Shown here: piece by piece, positions 37,012 to 47,177 of the stretch
Layout of the letters: each line of letters starts with the position of its first letter
Numbering within the stretch: position 1 is the first letter of the stretch
From: Phascolarctos cinereus
Taxonomy: Eukaryota; Chordata; Mammalia; Diprotodontia; Phascolarctidae
Direction: 5' to 3'
Assembly (NCBI RefSeq): GCF_002099425.1
Contig: NW_018344192.1
Location: 1,442,501 to 1,506,500 of the forward strand
DNA: 64,000 nt
Program-made: the position numbers and the translations under genes
Notes under the pieces: model-generated
The model's database searches: none
The model's input: only the letters and a program-made list of their open reading frames with translations
What the model was told of the DNA's origin: nothing

Positions 37012-37430
37012 CAGTTTCTATACAGAGGTGACACAGTAGATGGAACCCAGGACTTAGGAAAACCTGAGTCCAAATTTGACCTCAAATACTTAATCTAAGT
37101 GACTTGGCAAGTCACTTAACTTTTGTCTGCTTTTTCTCTTCTGTTAAAATGGGAATAGTAATCCCCTCCACAGGTGCAGCTAGGTGGTATAGTGGATAGA
37201 GCACCAGCCCTGACCTGAGTTCAAATTAGACCTCAGACTAAACACTTGACACTTAGTAGCTGTGTGACCCTGGGCAAGTCACTTAATCCCAATTGCCTAA
37301 AAATTTAAAAAATTATAATAATCCCCAACCCATCTTCCAGGCTTGTCATGAGGATATAATAAGAAAATATTTAAAAGTCGTTAACATAGTGTCTGCCACA
37401 TGATAGATACTTAATAAATGTTTGTTAAAA
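37012..37430 (+). mobile_element. MIR SINE split by a WALLSI1-like SINE
   Basis: The left half (37012-37172) has 'acctgagtccaaatttgacc' and 'ttggcaagtcacttaactt'. The right half (37313-37430) has 'aggcttgtcatgaggatata', 'acatagtgtctgccacatga' and 'acttaataaatgtttgtt'. The two halves are consecutive in the MIR/L2-tail order. Confidence 0.85.
37173..37312 (+). mobile_element. WALLSI1-like SINE nested in MIR
   Basis: 'gcagctaggtggtatagtgg' head, B-box region 'gagttcaaattag', 'tagctgtgtgaccctgggca', then an A-rich tail. The words 'taatcccc' occur on both sides and look like a target duplication. Confidence 0.9.
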
Positions 37431-38625
37431 AGGTTTTTTTGTTGTTGTTGTTTTTCAAAGAGGGTGATGATATGGTGAGGCAACATCTGATATATTGCAC
37501 TGAGTTTTTAATGTCAGACTTTCAGAATTTCATTGACCAACCTGTTACACATTCAGAAAAGGCTTACTAGCAAGGTAAGAGAGTTGGAAACAATGATATA
37601 TACAGGGAGGTGTTAAAGGAGCTGGAACTGTTTTTCCTGAAAAAGAGATGATTGGAGGTTGGTGGGGCAAAATGGATAGCAGTCTCCAAGTAATTAGGAG
37701 ACTTGCCAGGTGGAAAAGAAATTAGACTAATTGTGCTTTGGCCTTGAATCCAGAACTAGCAACAGGGGGTTGAAGTTTCTGAGAGACTGATTTACATTCT
37801 GAATAAAGAGAAACTTGTCAACAATTACAGTTGTCCCAAGGTGAAAAGCTATGTCTCTGAAAGGAGTTGGTTCTCACAAACTTTTGTACAGGGGCTGGTC
37901 TTTGATTAGATTTCACATAGAAATTGTTCCCTTTTTTGCACCTGTTTTCCAAGGACCAGTAATTGCCTTCCTTACTCCTTATAGGGATTGTAAAAGGCAC
38001 TGATTATTTCTTAGGACAGAATTGACTCAGTGATTACTGAGCTTCCTTCTGACAGAGATTGTGTGTCACTGTGATTTGTTCTTTGAAAAAAAAAAATCAG
38101 AACATTGTGAAGATACAAACAATGTAAAATGTTCCCTTGAAGATTTGTCAACTTGATTCACATGTAAAGTGGACATGATCACATCTGTGTTACCCAGAGA
38201 AGTTCCTAACTCATTAGATTACACATTAACACATCCCCACATGGACCAGGACTTGGCGAGAAGAGAGCCTTGTTTCTTGTTTTGTAGGACATTCCATCTG
38301 CCCAGGTTATTTCTAACTCACAAAGTCATTGACATTTCTGCATTTTTCTCACTCCCAAAATGACAATGCAGAATAGCTACTTGGTCTATTATTATTATAA
38401 TCTAAGTCGGCTCACTTGGCGTAAGGAAGGGGTGGCAAAGGAGGCCAGACATCAAGTGGTATGCCACTGCTCCAAAGACTTTGAGCACCTTTGAAATATT
38501 ATAGGCTTCAGTCATCTGTGCTTACATCCTGAACATTTGATTATCATCCTCATTCCTGGGGCAGTTTCAGGAATCAAACATCAAGAATCAATTAACAAGT
38601 ATTTCTTGAGCACTTAATTGTGCTT
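37431..38625. other. Non-coding; possible L2-like end
   Basis: A possible L2-like start at 38592-38620. The rest is unclassified, with one A run at 38085-38096. Confidence 0.35.
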
Positions 38626-38696
38626 GGTTGGGCAACTAGAACAGTGGATAGAGTGCTAGGCCCAAAGTCAGGAAGACCTGAATTCAAATGTGAGGG
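38626..38696 (+). mobile_element. tRNA-SINE head fragment
   Basis: 'agaacagtggatagagtgct', 'aaagtcaggaagacctgaat' and 'ttcaaatgtga' match the head and B box of the MAR1/WALLSI1 group. It may be the 5' part of the repeat that follows. Confidence 0.8.
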
Positions 38697-39215
38697 TGTG
38701 TAGGAAGTCCAAGGAAGACTAGTACTTGTGGTGTGATGGCTTTTCAGGGTTGCGTATCCACCTTTCATGTCTACCTGGAGCTCAACTCTTACCTGTGGCT
38801 CCGAGAAGCTATGGCATGCACAGTGGCAACACCCAGGTAAATAAACCCTCTCAACAGAAAGGCCAAAACCATGTTGAGGGTAACTGACAGGCCTCATACT
38901 GGTCAGTGAATTGGGGGATGTCTGCCTCAAGCATGTGAAGATTTCTTCCTGTAGAATGGGTGGAGAGAACAATTTCTTCCAACAGCCATGAAAACAGATG
39001 AAGGCCTTAGAGCTTGGTCAGACACAGGAGATACCAAGGTCCTCCACTGTATTCTAGGCCATCACCAGTTGTCCTGACTTTTGTCTTGTCACTGGACTTA
39101 GATGATTGGAAGAGAGAGTAAGGCTGAAGATTTTATGCATCTCTGCCTCATTTAAATTTAATTTACCCAAGAGTCAAGATACCAACCCTGATTTCACTGG
39201 TCATCTTGAAGGACA
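38697..39215 (+). mobile_element. Marsupial interspersed repeat, copy 1 (family uncertain)
   Basis: Its last 170 bp align with 42365-42560. Shared words include 'gccatcaccagttgtcctga' versus 'gccatctccagtaatcctga', 'cactggac..agatga' and 'gaaggacagac', followed by a CAA-rich end. The upstream part ('agtggcaacacccagg') is of the same kind of element as I recall it. A 126-codon minus-strand frame (38592-38972) runs through it and is not a gene. Confidence 0.65.
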
Positions 39216-39640
39216 GACAACATTTATTTGACTCTGGGAATAAAAAGACAAAAAATGAAATAATGTCTTCTTTAATGGAGTTTAACTTTTATTGGAGAGA
39301 AAACATGTGCATACATAAGGTTGTGCAAAATTATATAGGGTAAGGGGCAGGGAATTAGCAGTGGAAGGGATCAAGAAAGGCTTCATGTAGTAGGTAGTGT
39401 TTTAATTGAGTTGTGAAGGAAACTAGGAATTTGGAAAAGACAGAGTTGAGGAGGGTGAGCACATTCTAGATATGGAACATGATCAGTGCAAAGAAAGACA
39501 CAGAGATGGGTTATGTAAATAACCAGAAAACCAGTTTCACTACTATATAGAGTATATAAATGCAGGTAATGCAAAATAAGGCAGGAAAAAATGTTGGGGA
39601 CAGGTTGTCAAGTATTTTATGCTTTGAAACAAGTTTATTA
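39216..39640 (-). mobile_element. L2/L3-like LINE remnant, antisense
   Basis: 'aagaaaggcttcatgtagta', 'gttttaattgagttgtgaag', 'agcacattctagatatggaa' and 'tatgctttgaaac' are in the order of the antisense L2-clade 3' region, as at 672-1590. Confidence 0.6.
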
Positions 39641-39669
39641 TAGACGCATATCTTTACTTAGCTCCTCAA

Positions 39670-39748
39670 CCCTTCTCTCTCTTTCTCCTTCTCCCTCTCT
39701 CCTTCTCTCCTCTCCCCTCCTTTTTTCTCTTCTCCTCTCCCTTCTCCA
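39670..39748. repeat. CT-rich low-complexity tract
   Basis: (TCTCC)/(CTTCTC) irregular repeats. Confidence 0.9.
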
Positions 39749-40382
39749 GGGAATGGGTCGTTTGATGTTTTATTGTCCAGGCTAGAAAAACTACATTGTT
39801 CTTATTTTATTATTATTTTTTACCAGAATTGTAATCATTTGATGTGTTTGGATATCCTTGACATAGGGGAATGATAATACAGTTTTGGCAACCGTTGAAA
39901 AAAGATAAACTGGAATATATGAGCATGTTGCTGTTACACTTTAGGAGGCACCATTTTTTGCTGCATTTTCAGAGAACAGCTGCTTAAGAAGGTCTTTTTA
40001 GAAAGAAATGAAGTGTGAAGATTGAATGATAATTAATACTCCTGGCACTTAGCACTTTGTTAAGTTGGTAAGAAATGTAATTAGAAAATGATTATCATAA
40101 AATACTGAATTTTTCTTTTGTAATACATTTAAATGGGGATTAAATTACTAATTTAAAATTCAAATGATTGAACTAGTATAGAATGCCTGCAATATAGAAA
40201 ATGGTCAGTTAATAAAGCTTTAGTCTAGCTTTTGCAAGTCACGTCCATTGTTTCAGCTGACACATTTCATCACCAATAAGTGTGCTGAAAGATCAAAATT
40301 GAGTAACCAATGATTTCTGCTTGTATGTTTGCTGAAATTTCAAATAGTTAAATAATGTGTCTATTGGTTTCTTTATGTTGTT
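39749..40382. other. Non-coding, no recognised feature
   Basis: AT-rich, nothing recognisable. Confidence 0.4.
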
Positions 40383-40480
40383 TCCTCTATTAGAATATAA
40401 GCTTCTTGGGACACAAATTGCTTTTTCTTTGTATCTTCCGTATGTAACACCATGTTTGGCAAAATAATTAAGCAAGGAAT
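40383..40480 (+). mobile_element. L2/L3 LINE 3' tail
   Basis: 'ttagaatataagcttcttgg' and 'gtaacaccatgtttggcaaa' match the L2-clade 3' end. Confidence 0.6.
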
Positions 40481-40539
40481 AATTGCCTGTTGGTGGATTT
40501 ATTGGCTGTCTGTAATCAGAGGAATTTTCTACTCTGGGT

Positions 40540-40680
40540 TTCTATTCTGTTATTTTCTACCTATATGATTTTAAGAAAGTCACTCAATCACCTGGATTCA
40601 GTAGCCTCATTTGTAAAAACTAAGGGGTTGCATTTTATAATAGTTTCAGTTTCTGTGGGCTCTAAAATTATGATCCTATA
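40540..40680 (+). mobile_element. THER1/MIR-type SINE
   Basis: 'agaaagtcactcaatcacct', 'gtagcctcatttgtaaaaac' and 'ctctaaaattatgatcctat' are the 3' half of THER1. Confidence 0.75.
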
Positions 40681-40799
40681 AGCCTTTGACTGTGGCACAT
40701 TTGATATAAAGTAAGATTTTTTAAAAATACACTACCAATGACTAGCCTCTAAAATTTATTCACTCTTTCAGCATTTAAGATTTATGACAAATGGAAATT

Positions 40800-41375
40800 T
40801 CCTTTAAGTCACTAATAAGAGAAATTTAAATCAACTCTAACGTTTTATCCCACACCAAGCAAATTGTAAAATATAAAAGAATAAAGGAAATTGTCAGTGT
40901 GGGAAGGGTGGTTAAAAAAAAAAGAGACATTAATACACTAATAGGTAAGCTGTAAATTGTTTCCAAGCATACTGGATAGCAATTTGAAATTAAACTAATA
41001 AAGCATTTAAAATGTCCATAGCCTTAGATCCAGAGATTTCACTACTAAGCCTATATCCTAAGAAGTCAAAGACATAAAGAAAGGTCCTATATACTCTAAA
41101 ATATGCATAGTAACATTTGGAAAAAAGATAGGGTGCCACCAACTGAAAGTTAGATGAAAAAAAATATGGTACATGCTTTAAAACAAAATAGTGACCTTAA
41201 GGAATTCAGAGAAGTGTGAAAAGGCATCAACAAATGAAAAAAAAGCAAGTAAAACCAGAAAAAACAATATACACAATAAGAACTATTAAGTGGAAAGAAT
41301 GAAAAAAAAAGATACTGAATGCTACATAGATGATGAGAAAATGCACTTGCTTTCCTTCTTAGAAGAGATGAGGCA
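40800..41375 (+). mobile_element. L1 LINE 3' fragment, sense
   Basis: Blocks follow the sense strand of the L1 ORF2 end and 3' UTR: 'tggatagcaatttgaaatta', 'gatccagagatttcactact', 'cctatatcctaagaagtcaa', 'agaaaggtcctatatactct', 'gaattcagagaagtgtgaaa' and 'aaaacaatatacacaataag'. It ends close to the GT microsatellite. Diverged, no reading frame. Confidence 0.78.
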
Positions 41376-41390
41376 TTAGTGATGTGGAAT

Positions 41391-41442
<52 letters not shown>

Positions 41443-41446
41443 TGTA
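41391..41446. repeat. (GT)n microsatellite
   Basis: About 25 GT units with few interruptions. Confidence 0.97.
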
Positions 41447-41737
41447 AAGGGAGACAGAGACAGAGAGAAACAGATCAATTCTTTGTGGATATTTTGGTTA
41501 GTTTTGCTGAACTGCTTCTCTCCCTCCACCTTTTTTGAAATACTCATTTATAGCTTGGTGAGTAGGAAGAAGCAAATTTTAGTATTTTAAAACTGCATTA
41601 AGCATTTTAGGATACCATATTTCGAAATAAAGGTGAAATTAAAGATGCCCCTTTAAAAAGGAAGGTATTGGGGGGATTTTCCAGGTATAGTGAAAAGAAC
41701 GTTAGGTTATTACATAGAACACTTTGGTTGCAGTATC

Positions 41738-41830
41738 TACTTGCAGGCAGGACTATTATTCTGTGTTTTGTCTTTATATTCCCAGAACCTCACACTATGC
41801 ATCATATGTAATAGGTACTTATAAATTACT
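41738..41830 (+). mobile_element. L2/L3 LINE 3' tail
   Basis: 'gcaggcaggactattattct', 'ttatattcccagaacctcac' and 'catatgtaataggtacttat' give the expected tail order. A MIR-core scrap ('gctgaccttgggaaatcact') follows. Confidence 0.65.
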
Positions 41831-42289
41831 AGCTGACCTTGGGAAATCACTTAAAGCTTCAGCTTTCTCTTGAGCCGATGTACATACATACCTATTCTAA
41901 GTTAGGTAAGTGTGTTTGTATGTAGATTTGAATTAAATGTGATTATATGTGGTAAAGTGCTTGGCAAACTGTAAAACACTTTATATTAGAGTTAGGATAA
42001 TAAATTCACTTCAAATGCAGAAATCTCCAATGTACATTAAGAGAACTAGAGGAAGGCCTTTGTAATGTTGAGCAGATAATTTATGGAGAATTTAGAGAAA
42101 GACCAGGACCATCTGGATTACCTCTGCCTCTATGCATTCCCACAAGCTCTCCCCCATACCACTGTTTGGTCCCTGATGGGTCAGGGTGTGTGCAAATAGC
42201 AATTGTTTCTGTTTGGGCCAAAAACCCTGATTGATTTTTTTTTTTAAGTAGGCAAAAGAGGCCAGTCTTTGCTTCATTTCCTACCTAGC

Positions 42290-42560
42290 CTTAATCACTG
42301 AATGGAAATTGCCTCAATCAAACTGAGACCTGGAGAAGACCTTAACTTAGAAAGCCCAAGGTCACCCACTGTATCCAGGGCCATCTCCAGTAATCCTGAC
42401 CTATATTTTGCCACTGGACCCAGATGACTCTGGAGGAGAGAGTGGCCTGTTGACTTTGTACAGCCCTGCTTCACTTAAATCCAATTCACTTGCAAGTCAT
42501 GGCATCACTTTCCTGATGTCACGGTCCTCTTTGACAATGAAGGACAGACGACAACAACCC
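42290..42560 (+). mobile_element. Marsupial interspersed repeat, copy 2 (family uncertain)
   Basis: 'gccactggacccagatgact', 'agccctgcttcacttaaatc', 'cctgatgtcacggtcctctt' and 'gaaggacagacgacaacaac' correspond to copy 1 at 39040-39215. The CAA-rich end suggests an RTE-mobilised SINE-like element, which is an inference. Confidence 0.7.
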
Positions 42561-42639
42561 CCATGCTTGAAATTCATGCTTTTCTCCCTTCTTATTTCTA
42601 GAATCCCTTTTGAAGTCTCTTCTGATCCTCCTTTCCTCG

Positions 42640-42780
<141 letters not shown>

Positions 42781-42799
42781 TTATTTGATTACAGAAACA

Positions 42800-42875
42800 T
42801 TCATCTGGGTATCGTTTCTCCAGTACTTAGCACAGTGTCTTTCATACAGTAGGCATTTATTAACCATTGGGGTAA
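42800..42875 (+). mobile_element. L2 LINE 3' tail
   Basis: 'agtacttagcacagtgtctt' and 'catacagtaggcatttatta' match the L2 3' end. Confidence 0.75.
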
Positions 42876-42879
42876 TTAA

Positions 42880-43275
42880 ATTGCTGAAGACAGCATGATA
42901 CAACAACTGAGATCTAATTCTGCCTTTGGCATTTATTATCAATGTGAATTTAACTAAATTATTTCACTTCTCTGAATCTCAGTTTAATCATTTGTAAAAT
43001 GGAGAGTCTAGATCAGATGTATCAAAAATACTTGTGGGCTGTATCCCACAACATTTGTTGTGACCTCAACCAGATTAAAATGTGATTGTAAAACTTTAAT
43101 GAAATAAATAAAAATAATTAAAACAAAGATAATATGAAATTTTAAAACTAAGTCAAAATGTAACCACAGAGATCCTTAAGTACAGATTAGTGGTTCTTGT
43201 TTCTCTTAGTTTGATACAACTGATTTAGAGGACAGCTAAAGTCTCTTCTATTTCTAAATCAATGATCTGATGACA
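42880..43275 (+). mobile_element. THER1/MIR SINE split by a hAT element
   Basis: The left part has 'tctcagtttaatcatttgta' and 'aaatggagagtctagat'. The right part resumes with 'atttagaggacagctaaagt' and 'ctcttctatttctaaatcaa'. Read across the hAT, the SINE order is continuous. Confidence 0.82.
43014..43222 (+). mobile_element. Short non-autonomous hAT element nested in a SINE
   Basis: Terminal inverted repeats are 'cagatgtatcaaa' and, reverse-complemented, 'cagttgtatcaaa' (12 of 13 identical). The element is 209 bp. The flanking octamers 'gtctagat' and 'atttagag' agree at 5 of 8 positions, as an aged 8-bp hAT duplication could. The interior matches 35873-36063. Confidence 0.88.
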
Positions 43276-45850
43276 AGAATCATATTAAATGAGAAAGCTT
43301 GGGAGTGATCTACAATATTAGAGTATGTCTATCATTAGAATCAAGAATACAAAATATTTAATAATAATAACATGAATTAATATCAACAAATTTAAAGGAA
43401 CGCATAATACCTAAGAAGAAATTAAAAAGCTTCAGGCGTGGCAAATTTTCTTCTTCATGCATATAAACATACCTAGGTTCTTCAAACAAACGAACAAACA
43501 TAAACAATACCTGCATTATCATACAAACTCCTAAATGTCATTTCTAGTATCTAGAGAAGGAAGTAATCCAGTTGAAATAACTGAATGTGTTTGTTTCTCC
43601 ACCATAAAGTAGAAAGAATGTGTTTTGCATTGTTTCTTAGAATAAATGCCAACAAAGCTTTGTTGAACAAACAATAGTAATATTGCAAAGTTGAAAATAT
43701 ATAATACCTTGAAGGACTGGTAATAGAAATAAATTGGTTTTTTTTTTAAGCAAAACATCTTGAAAGAGTAAATTTCAGAAGAAATATTAAATAGTGCATT
43801 GCATTCTAGTTCACTTCCAAAGGGAAATTAATAGTGGAAATCTGGAGCATGAAGATAAGAATCGTTGTGATAAATTATTTCTGCAAATACAACTATCTAG
43901 GCCAGTAAATGATCTATAATTTCACAAAAGGGCACCTAGTTTAAAATTTAAATTGGGAACATGTACCTAACCTCAATTGCAATTCTTTATTTAGTGAGCT
44001 GAAGGAGGGGGGGAGAAGTCTTTTCTAGTTAAATGTTAAGGGAGTTTTATTTTTTTTATACCAAACATTGATTTTGTACCTTGTAAATGAACTGTGAGGA
44101 ATACATTGCATATATAAGTTTCTGATTAGACAAAATGAGGGAATGGGAACTGGAGACAGGAGAGAGCTGGAGAGAGAATAGTGCCTTGCATTGCAGCATT
44201 CGAGACCAAGAAAGAGTGGGCATGGAAATTTTGGTAAAGTAATTGATGTACCAAATATGAATGCTAACATTTGGTCATTAATGTATCTTCATATTCCTTA
44301 AATTTATTTATGGGTGAAGTGGCATGTGTATATATACATACATATATATGTATATGATTACTTAATGATACTATAGGTAAATATTTCATGTAATTTTAAT
44401 AAACAAGATATTTTGAAAAGTTTTCTGTAGATACTGGTGAGAAATGGAAAAGTTGGAGAGAAATGAAACTTTGTTTAGTAATATTCACATATAAGGAATA
44501 TTTCATGATGACATAGTGAAACATCACTTAATGAAGAGAAAACAATTTTGTTGAACTTTTTATAGTAGAAGGCATTGATTATTTATTCTTCATTGATAAA
44601 ATAGATAGGAAAAGAGAAATGGGTCCAAATCATTGAAGAAACTATTTTAGATAAGCAGGAAGAAAAAAACAACTTTGTGAGAGAAAGGATTGTTAAAAAT
44701 AAACAAACTTGGAATCAGGGATTTAAAAAGGTTGTAAATCTTTAGAAAGACAGTTGGTAGCCATATGTTTAAGTTAAGAAGAAGACCGAATAACTAAGGT
44801 CAGCAAAAATTCAGTCGTTTTTCATCCTTTAGTCTGGGCTCTCCTTCATCAATGAGATTGCCCACAGAGCAGTACAAAACTACTTCTCAAATACCTTTAA
44901 ATTGTATTATCTAATTATAAATCTGTAAATAATGATAAATCTATATGTTGTGGTCTACTCTTTGGCTTTTTGGTATTGAGTGGTAACTTTTATATTAGCA
45001 TTCCCCTGATGAAACCTTATAGGTTTAAGAATTGATTGGTCATTGCAATGGGCAAATTAAAAATGTAGTGCAAGGCATCTCACTGAGACTGATACTTTTT
45101 TTCCTGGCTAGAAAAGGGAAAATAATTGTCACAACAACATACATATGTTTTAGTTATATGCAATAAATAACATAGGAATAACTGTTTTCGATTCAGGACT
45201 TTATAACTGAGACTTATCTTGTTTGAAAGTTTGGAAATGGGCAAATGCCCATATCATTGTTTGTTTAGGATTTAGCAAATTGAATGTATGTATGTGTGTA
45301 TGTAGGTATGTTGGTATGAATATATGTATATACAGATACAAAAATATTTTTACACACATATATATATTTATAAATAGATAGCTTGGTGGGTCAGTGGATA
45401 AAACTCTATTACTAATTGTCATATTGTTTTGGAGACCCCCTTCATGGAGAGGTGACTATATGAGTTTAGAGGACCACTTACGCCAGATAGGGTAAAGTGC
45501 CAGCAGAGGGCCAGAAGGGACATATAGACACTGCCACAACAACATTGAGGTTTGTTGCCTTATGAATTTTCTCCCTGGGGCCAAAAGAAGTATAGTGGAT
45601 AAACAAAAAAGAAAGACAACACAAAACTGTCTCCTTATTGGTTTGGCCCCACCCCGTTATGAACTACGGAAAAACGGGAAATTTTTTTTACCCATTTTGG
45701 ATACCTTTTCCTCTCTTTGTCTTCATCTGAATGCAGATTGAGTTGAATAAAACTTTGTTGATGGTCATGGAATTTAATAGCAGTAGCAAATGTTGTAGAA
45801 ATGCAGATGGATATTACAATAAGTATAACGGCTGCAATGTGACTTGCAAT
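43276..45850. other. Long non-coding stretch
   Basis: Only a poor SINE-head scrap near 45365-45405 and TATG-rich simple sequence at 44320-44360 and 45285-45370. No supported gene. Confidence 0.4.
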
Positions 45851-45933
45851 TGAGGGACCGAGTTCTGTCTTCCCTCCCCATTCTCCTTCTCTCTTCCCTC
45901 ACAGGTCAGATCAGAGAATGTGAAGAAATTTGG
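45851..45933 (+). repeat. Source segment A1 of a local duplication
   Basis: These 83 bp recur at 47048-47129 with a single 1-bp length difference. The shared start is 'tgagggaccgagttctgtct'. Confidence 0.97.
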
Positions 45934-46195
45934 TATAGCAACAGCAATACCAACAACAAAAATAGCATTTATAGAGTACCTTACCATTCACAAAGCATTT
46001 TTACAAATATTAACTCATTTTATTCTCACAACACACTGGTAGGTGGGTGCTGTTATTATCTCCCAAACTGAAAACTGAAGCAAGCAGTAATTAAATAATT
46101 TGCTCAGAATCACCCAGCTAATAAGCATCTGAGTCTGATTTTTAGTGTGAGTATTCCTGACCCCATATCCAGTACTATATCCATCATACCATTTA
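45934..46195 (-). mobile_element. MIR-type SINE, antisense
   Basis: 'tagcatttatagagtacctt', 'attctcacaacacactggta', 'gctcagaatcacccagctaa' and 'tattcctgaccccatatcca' follow the reversed MIR order. It lies exactly between the two source segments A1 and A2. Confidence 0.8.
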
Positions 46196-46199
46196 GGGA

Positions 46200-46249
46200 G
46201 TAGGAGTTTGTCTGGAGCACAGGCAAATGTCAGACTTTTGGGCTTGTCC
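46200..46249 (+). repeat. Source segment A2 of a local duplication
   Basis: These 50 bp are found, perfectly, as reverse complement at 47128-47177. Confidence 0.98.
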
Positions 46250-47047
46250 TTCTTAATAAAAAAATCCTTAATCCTTCTTCCTAGTTTGTCCCAGATAGGT
46301 CTTCAGGACAGAAGAGGAATCAAAAGGGGTACTGACAGCATTCAGATTTATTAAATCATGTATCTTTGGTTTCCAGACCAATCTGCTCTTTTCTCCTGTG
46401 CCTTGCCCTGTCTTTCCATACATACGCACACTTGGTTCTAGCCAGCACCTTGACTCTGATCCTAGTTTAATTGTCTCTGCTGTTCTATACTATGACAGGA
46501 GGACCACACACTCACCACCTCAATCTGATTTGATATAAGTACAGAACTGGATATAGTTACATGCCATCTTTTCCCTCCATCTTTGTGTCCATCCATCTGT
46601 GTGATTTCTTCTGAGAAGGAAATTCCTTCAGTTTTGAAAAACCTGGAAACTTGGGTGACTTTGGCTAATACATATATACATGCAGACATTCTACTAACCT
46701 ACTAAATTTCTGTGTAATATTTATGGGAAGTAGAATAGCTTCAACTCAGTCTAGAATGTATTATCAGATTCAGTGTGGTTGTAATATACATCTTGAATTC
46801 CTACTTAACTTATAGACCAGCCCCCTCCCCCCAAAAAATATCATACAGATTTTAATTGGGACCGAATAGCAAAGGAGATAACAAGGAATAAAAGTTAAGC
46901 AGCAGAATTATTCCAGGCCTGAATACACAAATGAGTATGATCTCCCATAGGCATACTTTAGTGGTAGTATAAGGTTTTGTCCCCAAGATATCTCTAGATA
47001 ACTTATTTTCCAAGGTAAGAGATGGTTTGAGCTTCAGTGCTGTCCAC
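46250..47047. other. Non-coding, unclassified
   Basis: No named repeat or coding region recognised. Confidence 0.4.
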
Positions 47048-47177
47048 TGAGGGACCGAGTTCTGTCTTCCCTCCCCATTCTCCTTCTCTCTTCCTCACAG
47101 GTCAGATCAGAGAATGTGAAGAAATTTGGACAAGCCCAAAAGTCTGACATTTGCCTGTGCTCCAGACAAACTCCTAC
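47048..47177. repeat. Composite duplicated patch (direct A1 + inverted A2)
   Basis: Positions 47048-47129 copy 45851-45933 directly. Positions 47128-47177 copy 46249-46200 in inverse orientation. The two parts overlap by the bases 'gg', a microhomology at the join. The near identity shows the event is recent compared with the old SINEs nearby. Confidence 0.97.

Noticed and set aside
38592-38972. 126-codon minus-strand open frame, among the longest in the window
   Set aside because: It runs antisense through a tRNA-SINE head and the adjoining interspersed repeat, has no recognisable domain, and its length is plausible by chance in this less AT-rich patch.
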